In this document: piece after piece, positions 1-6,368 of the stretch
Numbering within the stretch: the stretch's first letter is position 1
How the letters are laid out: every line of letters begins with the position of its first letter
Assembly: GCA_028821635.1 (NCBI GenBank)
Contig: JAPPDO010000274.1
Coordinates: 1,660 to 10,008 of the forward strand
Length of the DNA: 8,349 nt
From: Ekhidna sp.
Lineage (GTDB): Bacteria; Bacteroidota; Bacteroidia; Cytophagales; Cyclobacteriaceae
Direction of reading: 5' to 3'
Notes under the pieces: generated by a model
Database searches by the model: none
Told to the model about the DNA's origin: nothing
The model's input: the letters and a program-made list of their open reading frames with translations, nothing else
Position numbers and translations under genes: made by a program

Positions 1-10
1 ACTACACCTA

Positions 11-48
11 GAGGGGGGGGGTGGTGGGGGGGGTGGTGGTGGTGGAGG
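11..48. repeat. Low-complexity G / GGT tract at the window edge
   Basis: The stretch consists of a nine-G run (13-21), TGGT, an eight-G run (26-33), then four T-GG units and AGG. It is almost free of A and C, in sharp contrast to the A+T-rich DNA that follows directly. On paper the + strand has enough G runs to form a G-quadruplex. Its position a few bases from the window edge makes a sequencing or assembly end artefact (poly-G calls) at least as likely as a real element. It codes for nothing credible: read in the frame of the downstream gene it would give only Gly and Trp. Confidence 0.6.
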
Positions 49-90
49 TTGTCAGTAATTTGTTTTACTCAGAGTTACAATAAGACGAAT

Positions 91-1386
91 ATGAATGAAG
101 TACTACCAAAATCATTAAGAGGTTTCAATTTTAAATTATACCTAATTCTGATATTAATATTATTGATCCCAACATTTTATAAAACATTAAGGATTTATTA
201 TCTCGGCGATATACCTTTAGATGCTGGTCTCAATATAGCCTCCCAAATAGTTTGGTTAGATGTGATCTTTGAGATGATTCAAGAATCTCTGATCCTGCCT
301 TTGTTCTTTTTGCTTGGAAAATCAATAAATGCTCCTCAGATTCTTGACAATAAGATAAAAACAGGCATTATCACTGTTGGAATTATTTACGCAATTCTCA
401 TTACTCTAATATCTCTCAGTTTAGATAATTTATTGTTCTTTTTAGCTCAAAAAGAGTCAATTCTACAACTATCATCAAAATATATTAAACTAGAATCATT
501 AGCAATTTTCCTTTCTGTCATTTACAAATTCACAATAATCGTCTTAGTATTACTGCATAAGATTAGACTAATATCTCTATTACTCTTTTTGCAGACAGTT
601 CTAGTTTGTATCTGTGACTTCTTTTTCATTAGTCAGTTCACAGTATCATTGAATTTTGGTGTTTTAGGCATAGCTTATGGAAATATATTGGTTAATTGTA
701 TATTAATAGTTATATGTATTTACATGCTGAAGAGGATGGATGTTATAACTCTAAACGGGTTAAGTCTGGATTTTTCATGGCTAAAAGAATGGTTCAGAAT
801 AGGTAGTTTTTCAGGAGTAGAGTCAATAATAAGAAACACAGTATTCCTGACAGTTATTCTTCGCTGGATAAATATGGTGGAAGGTCAAGCATATTTCTGG
901 GTTTCAAATACTTTTATTTGGAGTTGGCTTTTGATTCCGGTTATTGCATTGGGTGAATTAATCAAGAAAGAAGTAGGGAGAAACAATCTAAAAGTGAAAG
1001 AAATTGTAAAGTCTGCTACTGTTATTACATCAATAATCATAATGATGTGGCTACTAAGTATTCCCTTTTGGAGTTTTTTCTTCAAAAACTTAATGAATGT
1101 AGATAATCTGGAGGTTGTCTTTCGTGTAACAATTATTGCTATTGTGTTCTATGTTGCATTTGCTTACAATAACATCATTGATAGTGTCTTTTATGGAATA
1201 GGACGAACAGATTTAATGTTAATTCAGTCAATCTTGATCAATTTAGTATTTTACGGAATAATTTATATTTTAGTTTTAGTCAATAAAATTGAAATATCGT
1301 TAAATGCAATAGTCCTCATATTTGGGCTTGGAATTCTTTTAGATTCAATCATAACTTTTGTGATTTATAAGTATACTTTAACATAA
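91..1386 (+). CDS. MATE-family (MOP superfamily) efflux transporter
   Basis: This is a 431-residue integral membrane protein, close to the usual 440-460 residues of MATE antiporters, which export drugs or metabolites in exchange for Na+ or H+. Roughly twelve hydrophobic helices fall in two halves. The first half opens with a helix pair containing IYYLGDIPLDAG and NIASQIVWLD. The sixth-helix region contains LNFGVLGIAYGNI, a typical MATE Gly-x-x-Gly motif. The second half starts near WFRIGSFSGVESIIRN. I chose the ATG at 91. A TTG at 49 would add 14 residues, but it directly abuts the G-rich tract, and the frame is formally open to the window edge, so a longer N-terminus cannot be fully excluded. 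No clear ribosome binding site is visible. The gene is very A+T-rich compared with the minus-strand block, which may mean separate origin. Substrate cannot be predicted. MATE membership is judged from motif and helix pattern only; another MOP-superfamily flippase is the alternative. Confidence 0.8.
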   Translation: MNEVLPKSLRGFNFKLYLILILILLIPTFYKTLRIYYLGDIPLDAGLNIASQIVWLDVIFEMIQESLILPLFFLLGKSINAPQILDNKIKTGIITVGIIYAILITLISLSLDNLLFFLAQKESILQLSSKYIKLESLAIFLSVIYKFTIIVLVLLHKIRLISLLLFLQTVLVCICDFFFISQFTVSLNFGVLGIAYGNILVNCILIVICIYMLKRMDVITLNGLSLDFSWLKEWFRIGSFSGVESIIRNTVFLTVILRWINMVEGQAYFWVSNTFIWSWLLIPVIALGELIKKEVGRNNLKVKEIVKSATVITSIIIMMWLLSIPFWSFFFKNLMNVDNLEVVFRVTIIAIVFYVAFAYNNIIDSVFYGIGRTDLMLIQSILINLVFYGIIYILVLVNKIEISLNAIVLIFGLGILLDSIITFVIYKYTLT

Positions 1387-1578
1387 ATTCAATTTAATAA
1401 TGGTATTCAAGGGGTTAACATGAGTTATCTTATATCAGTTAAAGTTCATTTAAGAGAGGATTTTGTCTAACAGATTCATGGATTTAAGGGTAATTTTCAC
1501 TTCAACATCTTTTTCACAATGTCAGGGAGCGTTGATCTTGTATTTCTTTCCTAAACATATCCACATAGATTTTATAAA

Positions 1579-1923
1579 ATGGAAACATTATATTCAGTTA
1601 TCAAAGATCCGGTAGTCCTTATATCTTTATTGGTATTAATGATATTTAAGTTTTTCCCTCCAAAAAGTATCAATTCATGGTATGGCTACAGAACGCCAAG
1701 TTCTATGAAAAATAGCCACACATGGCATTTCGCTCAAAAGTATTCTGCGAACAAAGGACTACAATTAATGATTATCACATTGACTATTCAGTTGATATTC
1801 TATTCTGTTTTGAGCGATAAATCAAATGTTCGATTATTAACGTTGTGCGTTTGGTTACTCTTAATAGGTTTTCTGATTTTTAAAACTGAGCGCAAGCTCA
1901 AACGGCTAAAAGATACGGAATGA
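1579..1923 (+). CDS. SdpI-family small membrane protein (SdpI C-terminal domain)
   Basis: This 114-residue protein has three likely membrane helices (about 10-25, 62-80 and 86-103). Between helices 1 and 2 lies the SdpI family signature: Pro-rich KFFPPKSINSWYGYRTP at 24-40, then Ser-Met-Lys, W49, A52 and Y55. In Bacillus subtilis, SdpI protects against the SdpC toxin and also sequesters the SdpR repressor; that role is known for the two-domain protein and is only a possibility here. Single-domain proteins of this size are common in Bacteroidota and mostly uncharacterised. The stop overlaps the start of the next gene by four bases (ATGA), so the two are probably translationally coupled. The ATG follows an A/T-rich leader with no Shine-Dalgarno sequence. 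No toxin gene or ArsR-type repressor is visible next to it, so an immunity role is unproven. Confidence 0.82.
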   Translation: METLYSVIKDPVVLISLLVLMIFKFFPPKSINSWYGYRTPSSMKNSHTWHFAQKYSANKGLQLMIITLTIQLIFYSVLSDKSNVRLLTLCVWLLLIGFLIFKTERKLKRLKDTE

Positions 1924-2378
1924 AAACAAAGCAGATAACCAAAGTTATTTGTATCACTTTGCTGTCATTACAATCATTTTTTATCGTTTCAAGCTATAAC
2001 AAATTGCCCGACAGGATAGCCATTCATTTAAATATGAAAGGGGAGATTGATAATTATGGGTCAAAAGCGATGTTATTTATTCTATTAGGAATCTCCATCA
2101 TGCTCTGTTTTTCATTTTATTATGCAAGAAAAAAGCCAATGAAGTTTAATGACAACTCTTCTAATGAGAAAGAAAGAGACAGAATTTCTCGAAAATCACA
2201 AAATTTAATGGACTATCTTAACATTAATACTCAGTTAGTAATGACTTTTTTAGCGGCCGTATTTACAGTCCTATATGAAAAATATACCTCCAGTTTGATT
2301 TTTATTTTTTACTTTCTTATTCTTTTACCAATGGTAATTCTGTTTTTCTATATCAAGGGTATTGTGAAAGTTAAGTAA
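1920..2378 (+). CDS. DUF1648-domain membrane protein, partner of the SdpI-like protein
   Basis: This 152-residue protein has four likely membrane helices (about 7-24, 50-68, 103-120 and 124-145). Directly after helix 1 comes the DUF1648 signature at 26-49: YNKLPDRIAIHLN, then a Gly-Glu, then D44 and YGSK at 46-49. That is the conserved pattern 'Y-x-x-L-P-x-x-I-x-x-H-x-N-x-x-G-x-x-D-x-Y-G-x-K'. A charged cytoplasmic-looking loop (71-98) separates the two helix pairs. In Bacillus SdpI, DUF1648 forms the N-terminal part of one polypeptide with the SdpI domain. Here it is a separate gene read second, overlapping the first by ATGA. The pair may therefore assemble the equivalent of one split protein; this is inference. 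The gene ends 106 bases from a convergent gene, with no strong terminator on its strand. Confidence 0.78.
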   Translation: MKTKQITKVICITLLSLQSFFIVSSYNKLPDRIAIHLNMKGEIDNYGSKAMLFILLGISIMLCFSFYYARKKPMKFNDNSSNEKERDRISRKSQNLMDYLNINTQLVMTFLAAVFTVLYEKYTSSLIFIFYFLILLPMVILFFYIKGIVKVK

Positions 2379-2397
2379 AAAAGTTAGTCAGTGACTA
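2379..2397 (-). terminator. Possible weak terminator for the minus-strand block
   Basis: Read on the minus strand, TAGTC-ACT-GACTA can form a five-base-pair stem with a three-base loop, and it is followed by AACTTTTTT. This is the layout of an intrinsic terminator, about 90 bases beyond the stop of the head-GIN gene. The stem is short and not G+C-rich, so strength is doubtful. The T run faces only the minus direction, so it would not stop transcription of the + strand DUF1648 gene, whose stop codon it directly follows. Confidence 0.28.
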
Positions 2398-2484
2398 CTG
2401 CCAACAAATGCTTCCATAAAAAATCCAGCTAAGCATCAGATACTGCTAAAATCATACCTCATCTTTACAGACTTTTAGAATGAG

Positions 2485-3264
2485 TTATTCTTTCCCAACG
2501 TTTATGACTTTTCTAACGGATCCTCCGCTGCTTGAGTCAGCATCAACGTCTTTAGGTTCTCCTTTATATTTTACCGACCCTCCACTGCTTGCACGTCCTT
2601 TCATTTTTTCGGTAACATTTACTTTAATGGATGCCCCACTGCTAGCAGAGGCCTCTGCTTCTTTGCTTATCAGGTCGTACCCGTCATAATCTCCGGCACT
2701 ACTTGCCTCAATATCTTGGTACTCCACAGTGCCCTTTATTATAATGCCACCGGAGCTGGACGTGCTTGCTTTGATCTCTTTTGCTTCTACATCAAGCCTT
2801 GCATCACCGGAACTAGATACGTCAATGTTCAACTCATCTATTCCAACAATTTTGGCGTTAATATCCCCTGCGCTGCTTACATCAACATCAAAATTGCTAT
2901 TTGCCTTGATAACTCCCTCGGAGTTGATGGAAGCGGCTGATGAGGCACTCAGTCCACTGATTGATTTGTAAGTCACATACACGTCCACATTTACACTCTT
3001 ATTGCTTTTCCACTTCCACTTTCTCCCATTATCAATGTGGATTTTTAAACGATCCCCGAAAACATCTGTCAATATTTTATCCAGATCGTGACTTTTTGAA
3101 ACTACTCTCGCTTCTTCCTTATTACCGGATTTAATAAAAACATTTATTCCTTCTTCTGCGGCTATTTCAGAAAAAGAAGATAGGCTGCGTGTTTCTTCGG
3201 ATTGGGCTAATGCTACACAAGTAACCAAAATTCCGAGAATAGTTATCAAGAATACTTTCTTCAT
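2485..3264 (-). CDS. Secreted head-GIN domain protein (DUF2807), beta-helix-like
   Basis: This 259-residue exported protein has a typical signal peptide: MKK, a hydrophobic core, and likely cleavage after ALA at 18-20. The body matches the 'putative auto-transporter adhesin, head GIN' domain (DUF2807), common in Bacteroidota. An N-terminal strand region (about 28-50) contains FSEIAAEEGINVFI, and a later segment contains VNVDVYVTYKSISGLSASS. From about 108 onward a Ser-Ser-x-Gly turn recurs roughly every 16-22 residues: SSA 108, SSAGD 130, SSSGD 150, SSSGG 169, SSAGD 188, SSGAS 208, SSGGS 226 and SSGGS 245. This suggests stacked rungs of a right-handed beta-helix exposed in the periplasm or on the outer surface. 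No membrane anchor or C-terminal sorting domain is visible. The biochemical role of the family is unknown; adhesion is only a database suggestion. It is the last gene of the minus-strand block, 72 bp after the thioredoxin gene, with an A-rich leader instead of a Shine-Dalgarno site. Confidence 0.85.
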   Translation of the reverse strand: MKKVFLITILGILVTCVALAQSEETRSLSSFSEIAAEEGINVFIKSGNKEEARVVSKSHDLDKILTDVFGDRLKIHIDNGRKWKWKSNKSVNVDVYVTYKSISGLSASSAASINSEGVIKANSNFDVDVSSAGDINAKIVGIDELNIDVSSSGDARLDVEAKEIKASTSSSGGIIIKGTVEYQDIEASSAGDYDGYDLISKEAEASASSGASIKVNVTEKMKGRASSGGSVKYKGEPKDVDADSSSGGSVRKVINVGKE

Positions 3265-3336
3265 AAGTCTGTTGTTGTTGGTATATTATATTGATATTTA
3301 AAATAAGAAACTTTGAGAATAAAACAATGAATACAA

Positions 3337-3870
3337 TTATAATGAAGTTTTGTTACTTTGTGCGAAATTCTCCCATTTCGTCGTTTTGAAGTGGTTATCT
3401 CCAATGTACAACAAAATGGGTTCCATTTGTTCGGGCCTCAAATAACCGGCGATAGGTTGGATAATTTTTAACTCCTCATCCATAAATACAGTGGTAGGAT
3501 AACTTAACCTATTATTTGTCAATGAAGCGGCCAGTTGATGGTAACCTCTTCTCCCTGACGGGATAAATTTGAATGTATGACCATTGAATTCAATCGGCTG
3601 CCTTTGTTCTGCGTTGAGTTTAACGGGATAAAAATTTTTATTAATGTAGTTTGCTATTTCAGCTTTACTGTAGGTCTGCCTATCCATCACCTTGCACCAT
3701 CCGCACCAATCAGTATACAAATCAACCAGTAGCTTCTTGGGATTCTTTTTATGACGAGCTATCGCCTCTTCAAAGGTCAGCCATTCTACTTTTTGATTAC
3801 TTTCATTAGCGTTCCAGCTTCCAAATGAAAGCAAGACTAAAAAACATAATACTATTCTGATCAATTTCAT
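3337..3870 (-). CDS. Exported thioredoxin-fold protein with CGWC active site
   Basis: This 177-residue protein has an N-terminal signal peptide (hydrophobic 5-17) and a thioredoxin-like domain of the DUF255/thioredoxin_7 type. After LLVDLYTDWCGWCK (47-60) the catalytic pair is C56 and C59. The cis-proline lies in YPTTVFMD (P125), and an Ile-Ala-Gly-Tyr segment closes the fold. Between active site and cis-proline is a longer insertion (about 85-120) with FNGHTFKF and GYHQLAASL, seen in other Bacteroidota periplasmic members as far as I can recall. It probably acts as a disulfide reductase or isomerase in the periplasm; its partner is not evident. It starts 56 bp after the DUF4340 stop, a gap containing a small hairpin, so it may be read through from the gld-type operon or be transcribed on its own. 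An alternative is a redox role specific to the neighbouring envelope proteins, for which there is no direct sign. Confidence 0.85.
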   Translation of the reverse strand: MKLIRIVLCFLVLLSFGSWNANESNQKVEWLTFEEAIARHKKNPKKLLVDLYTDWCGWCKVMDRQTYSKAEIANYINKNFYPVKLNAEQRQPIEFNGHTFKFIPSGRRGYHQLAASLTNNRLSYPTTVFMDEELKIIQPIAGYLRPEQMEPILLYIGDNHFKTTKWENFAQSNKTSL

Positions 3871-3879
3871 AAAACTATA

Positions 3880-3894
3880 AACGGGTAATCCGTT
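3880..3894 (-). terminator. Small hairpin between the DUF4340 and thioredoxin genes
   Basis: AACGG and CCGTT form an inverted repeat around a five-base spacer (GTAAT on the + strand). On the minus strand the stem is followed by TATAGTTTT and then the thioredoxin ATG. The T tract is interrupted and the stem is short, so at most it is a weak attenuator or partial terminator ending the gld-type operon. The run of T directly beside the stem lies on the + strand side, but no + strand gene reads toward it. Confidence 0.25.
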
Positions 3895-3926
3895 CTTTTT
3901 GGTTCATTAAACAAAACTAATCAAAG

Positions 3927-4829
3927 TTATTTTCCCTTCGTCAGGAATTCGCCTCTCCCCTTCAGGAGTTTTTCTCCCAGTGAATTGTCCGCAAAAAGTT
4001 CATTTGGATTTTCAGAAGACTTTAGGATGGTATTTTCTTCTGTGTATTGAACTTCCAGCTTTATCTCCTGTTGGCTGCTAAATTCATAGATAACGGTGTG
4101 AGTAGGGTTGATTTCTGAGGATTGGTCGTAAAACTCACGGCTACTTACAAAACTTAATTCGTTCAGATAGTCAGCTACGGCAGCACTGTCTGCCTGCTGA
4201 TCTTGCAGATACCATTCTTCACCTTTAGTAAGTTTAAATGCACTGTCCGGATAATTAAATGAGATGGAAATCAATGAATCTTTTTGTAACCTTAAAATTT
4301 CATTTTCCCGATACGAGGCGGCATCTTTGCCAATACTCATTCCCATGAAATCATTGGCAACGTAAACCTCGTCATCTTCAAAGAGTCTGACAAATGTGTA
4401 AAAACTTTGCTGGCCTTCCACTCCAAACCGGCCAATGACGATGTCGGTTGAAATTTTATTCTTCTCAAAAACTTTCACACGGGTTCCTGTCGAATCAACC
4501 GAATAATCTTTCCATTTATCCTGGCTTTTAGCAGCCATTCTGCCCGGTTTTATGGTATTTAAGGATCTTAATAAAGATATTACTGAACTTTCTTTGGCTG
4601 TTTTTTGACTCCCATCCGGTAGGGAAACCTTCCACTCCTCCTCCATTGAAAGAGTGAGATTTTCTTCACCGGTGATAATTTCGATTTTGGAGACCTTTGC
4701 CGTATCAATTGATACTAATTCAGATTTCAATGATTTACTTCTCCCCTCTCTTTTGGTTAACTGAGTCACCGCCAGTACGATAACCAGAACTCCCAGAACA
4801 AATAGTAATTTTTTTGTGGTCAATTTCAT
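3927..4829 (-). CDS. DUF4340 membrane-anchored protein of the Gld-type ABC locus
   Basis: This 300-residue protein has one N-terminal anchor helix (about 8-22) after MKLTTKK, followed by a hydrophilic domain that should face the periplasm. The body matches DUF4340, a family encoded beside GldG-type ABC subunits. Two copies of a similar module are visible: 47-97 (KIEI, then EEEWKVSLPDG, a Lys-Glu-Ser-Ser stretch and LLRSLNTI) and 186-233 (ISISF, then GEEWYLQDQ, AAVADYLNELSFV). Each has the pattern beta-strand, E-W-x-L/V, then an 'xLxxL' helix. It starts 23 bp after the gldG-like stop, in an A/T-only leader, so it belongs to the same operon. It probably partners the GldG-like protein on the periplasmic side of the transporter; its molecular function is not known. 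There is no sign of a lipoprotein box or catalytic motif. Confidence 0.82.
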   Translation of the reverse strand: MKLTTKKLLFVLGVLVIVLAVTQLTKREGRSKSLKSELVSIDTAKVSKIEIITGEENLTLSMEEEWKVSLPDGSQKTAKESSVISLLRSLNTIKPGRMAAKSQDKWKDYSVDSTGTRVKVFEKNKISTDIVIGRFGVEGQQSFYTFVRLFEDDEVYVANDFMGMSIGKDAASYRENEILRLQKDSLISISFNYPDSAFKLTKGEEWYLQDQQADSAAVADYLNELSFVSSREFYDQSSEINPTHTVIYEFSSQQEIKLEVQYTEENTILKSSENPNELFADNSLGEKLLKGRGEFLTKGK

Positions 4830-4852
4830 TTTATAAAATTTATTTTATTTGA

Positions 4853-6367
4853 TTATCCAAAATTTCCCTGCATCCATTGTTGGCGTTTTCGCTGATTTCT
4901 CAACCTTCTAATAAATGCGTAAATCAGCAACAAGAGAATTGGAACAAGAACATTGGCGTATTTTATAAATTCTTTAATGCCGTCTTCAATGCTGTCTAAT
5001 GGTCGGGAATCAATTCCTTTTGTTCTAAGTGCTATAAGACCCGTATCATCTGCTAACCAGTCGATAGCATTAGAAGCTAGATTTACATGATCCGGGGGAA
5101 GCTGTCGTGCCTGCTGCCCTTCTCCATTTGAATAAAAATCACCGTTTCCAAGTACCACCATTTTACCTAAACCTCCACTCAACCACTCCATGGCGACTCC
5201 TAGTGACTGTACACCCATGCTGAAATCATTCTCAGTCCACCTTCTTTGAATGTCAATATAAGAAGGGGCCTTTTCAATACCCGAATTACCGGAGGTAAAT
5301 ACGATTGGGATTGAGATAACGGAAGTATCCGTATTTAGAGGGACTACATTTGTTGCAAAAGAAAAAGTAACTTCATCCAGCCCTTTAGTTATCGGGTGGT
5401 CTTCAAAATTGGATACTCTCGGGAATAATGGAAATTCCTTTTGACTGTTAATAGTAAAAAAACCTTGACGTTGTTGTACGTTAATAGTTGCACACTCTAC
5501 GTCTACGATGAAGTCAGCCCCTAGTCTTACTCCTTTTTGAATAAGCCAATCCACCAGCCCGATATTCGGTGAGGTGGATAACAAACCTTGCTGTAAATCT
5601 CCCTGCACATTAGAATAAGCGATGAATAATTTCCCTCCTGAATTTAAGTACGCATCTAACTTATCGAAATGACTTGGAGGGATCGTATCCGCAGGAGCCA
5701 GAATCGCCATTGCTTTGAAGGAATTTGGAATGCTCTCCTCGTCTTTGATTTCATAGTTCTCAACAGAGTACAGCACTCCCAGTTGCTGATTTAACTGAGG
5801 GATGGAGCTGAGCGATGCTTCTCCATGGCCTGTCAATACTGCAATTTTTGGCTTATCCTGTACGGTCAGTTTCTTGATGGAGGTGGTTAGTTCATATTCC
5901 ATTGCGGCACCCGGCTGGATTAATGGGATGATCTCTCTTTGTTCTCCCATCTGCAAGACGGCTCCCATATAAGCACGCATCTGCTCTACTCTATCATTTT
6001 CGCGCACATTGATCATGATAGGGCCAATTCCCTTTTGCTGTACTTCTTGCTCTTTCGTTTGGTCATCGTTAGGATTGATAAACTCGTAGACCAAGTTCCC
6101 TACAGAGCGTTTCTCATATTCAATGAGAATGTCTTCAAAATCCCTTTTATTGTTGAGCAACTGAGGCGGAAGATCTTCGGAAAAGTAAGCTGATACGGTG
6201 ATTACATCATCCAAGTCACTGAGGATGTCTTTAGTAGCATCGCTTAACGTGTAACGTTCATCTTCTGTAAAATCCAACCTGAAATAAAGCCGGTTAGAAA
6301 GAAAATTAGCAACGATCACTATAGCTACAATAATGATGAGTTGGGAGATTATCGTCTGCTTCTTCAT
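4853..6367 (-). CDS. gldG: GldG-like ABC transporter auxiliary subunit
   Basis: This 504-residue protein has membrane helices at both ends (about 6-23 and 472-487) enclosing a large periplasmic domain, and a basic C-terminal tail (RRLRNQRKRQQW). Immediately after the first helix comes YFRLDFTEDERYTLSDAT (28-45), the conserved opening of GldG-type proteins. The middle contains TGHGE (179-183) and an ILAPADTIPPSHFDKLDAYL stretch, matching the GldG / uncharacterised ABC auxiliary domain. LGNGDFYSN lies at 406-414. In Flavobacterium johnsoniae, GldA, GldF and GldG form an ABC transporter needed for gliding; what it moves is not settled. I start at the ATG at 6367, one base after the permease stop. 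An upstream ATG at 6418 would add 17 non-hydrophobic residues and overlap the permease by 50 bases, and is less likely. The symbol is used by family resemblance; many non-gliding Bacteroidota carry these genes too. Confidence 0.85.
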   Translation of the reverse strand: MKKQTIISQLIIIVAIVIVANFLSNRLYFRLDFTEDERYTLSDATKDILSDLDDVITVSAYFSEDLPPQLLNNKRDFEDILIEYEKRSVGNLVYEFINPNDDQTKEQEVQQKGIGPIMINVRENDRVEQMRAYMGAVLQMGEQREIIPLIQPGAAMEYELTTSIKKLTVQDKPKIAVLTGHGEASLSSIPQLNQQLGVLYSVENYEIKDEESIPNSFKAMAILAPADTIPPSHFDKLDAYLNSGGKLFIAYSNVQGDLQQGLLSTSPNIGLVDWLIQKGVRLGADFIVDVECATINVQQRQGFFTINSQKEFPLFPRVSNFEDHPITKGLDEVTFSFATNVVPLNTDTSVISIPIVFTSGNSGIEKAPSYIDIQRRWTENDFSMGVQSLGVAMEWLSGGLGKMVVLGNGDFYSNGEGQQARQLPPDHVNLASNAIDWLADDTGLIALRTKGIDSRPLDSIEDGIKEFIKYANVLVPILLLLIYAFIRRLRNQRKRQQWMQGNFG

Positions 6368-6368
6368 C

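Noticed and set aside
49..90. TTG start for the MATE gene adding 14 residues
   Set aside because: It directly abuts the G-rich tract with no spacing for a ribosome binding site, and the added residues are not conserved-looking; the ATG at 91 gives a normal MATE N-terminus.
885..1085. 66-codon minus-strand ORF inside the MATE gene
   Set aside because: It is antisense to a membrane helix region of the MATE gene and has no supporting features.
1420..1470. Tiny + strand ORF of 16 codons behind AAGGGG
   Set aside because: The Shine-Dalgarno-like AAGGGG is five to six bases before the ATG, but Bacteroidota rarely rely on such sites, the peptide is featureless, and the A/T-rich gap yields such ORFs by chance.
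2408..2436. Inverted repeat ATGCTT / AAGCAT in the convergent gap
   Set aside because: It is a six-base stem with a 17-base spacer and no T run after it on either strand; it is likely chance in A/T-rich DNA.
2480..2971. Three + strand ORFs of 69-80 codons opposite the head-GIN gene
   Set aside because: They are antisense shadows of the Ser/Gly repeat coding sequence, whose codons rarely give stops on the other strand; no signal, domain or start context supports them.
5939..6193. 84-codon + strand ORF opposite the gldG-like gene
   Set aside because: It lies entirely inside a well-supported gene on the other strand and its product resembles no family.
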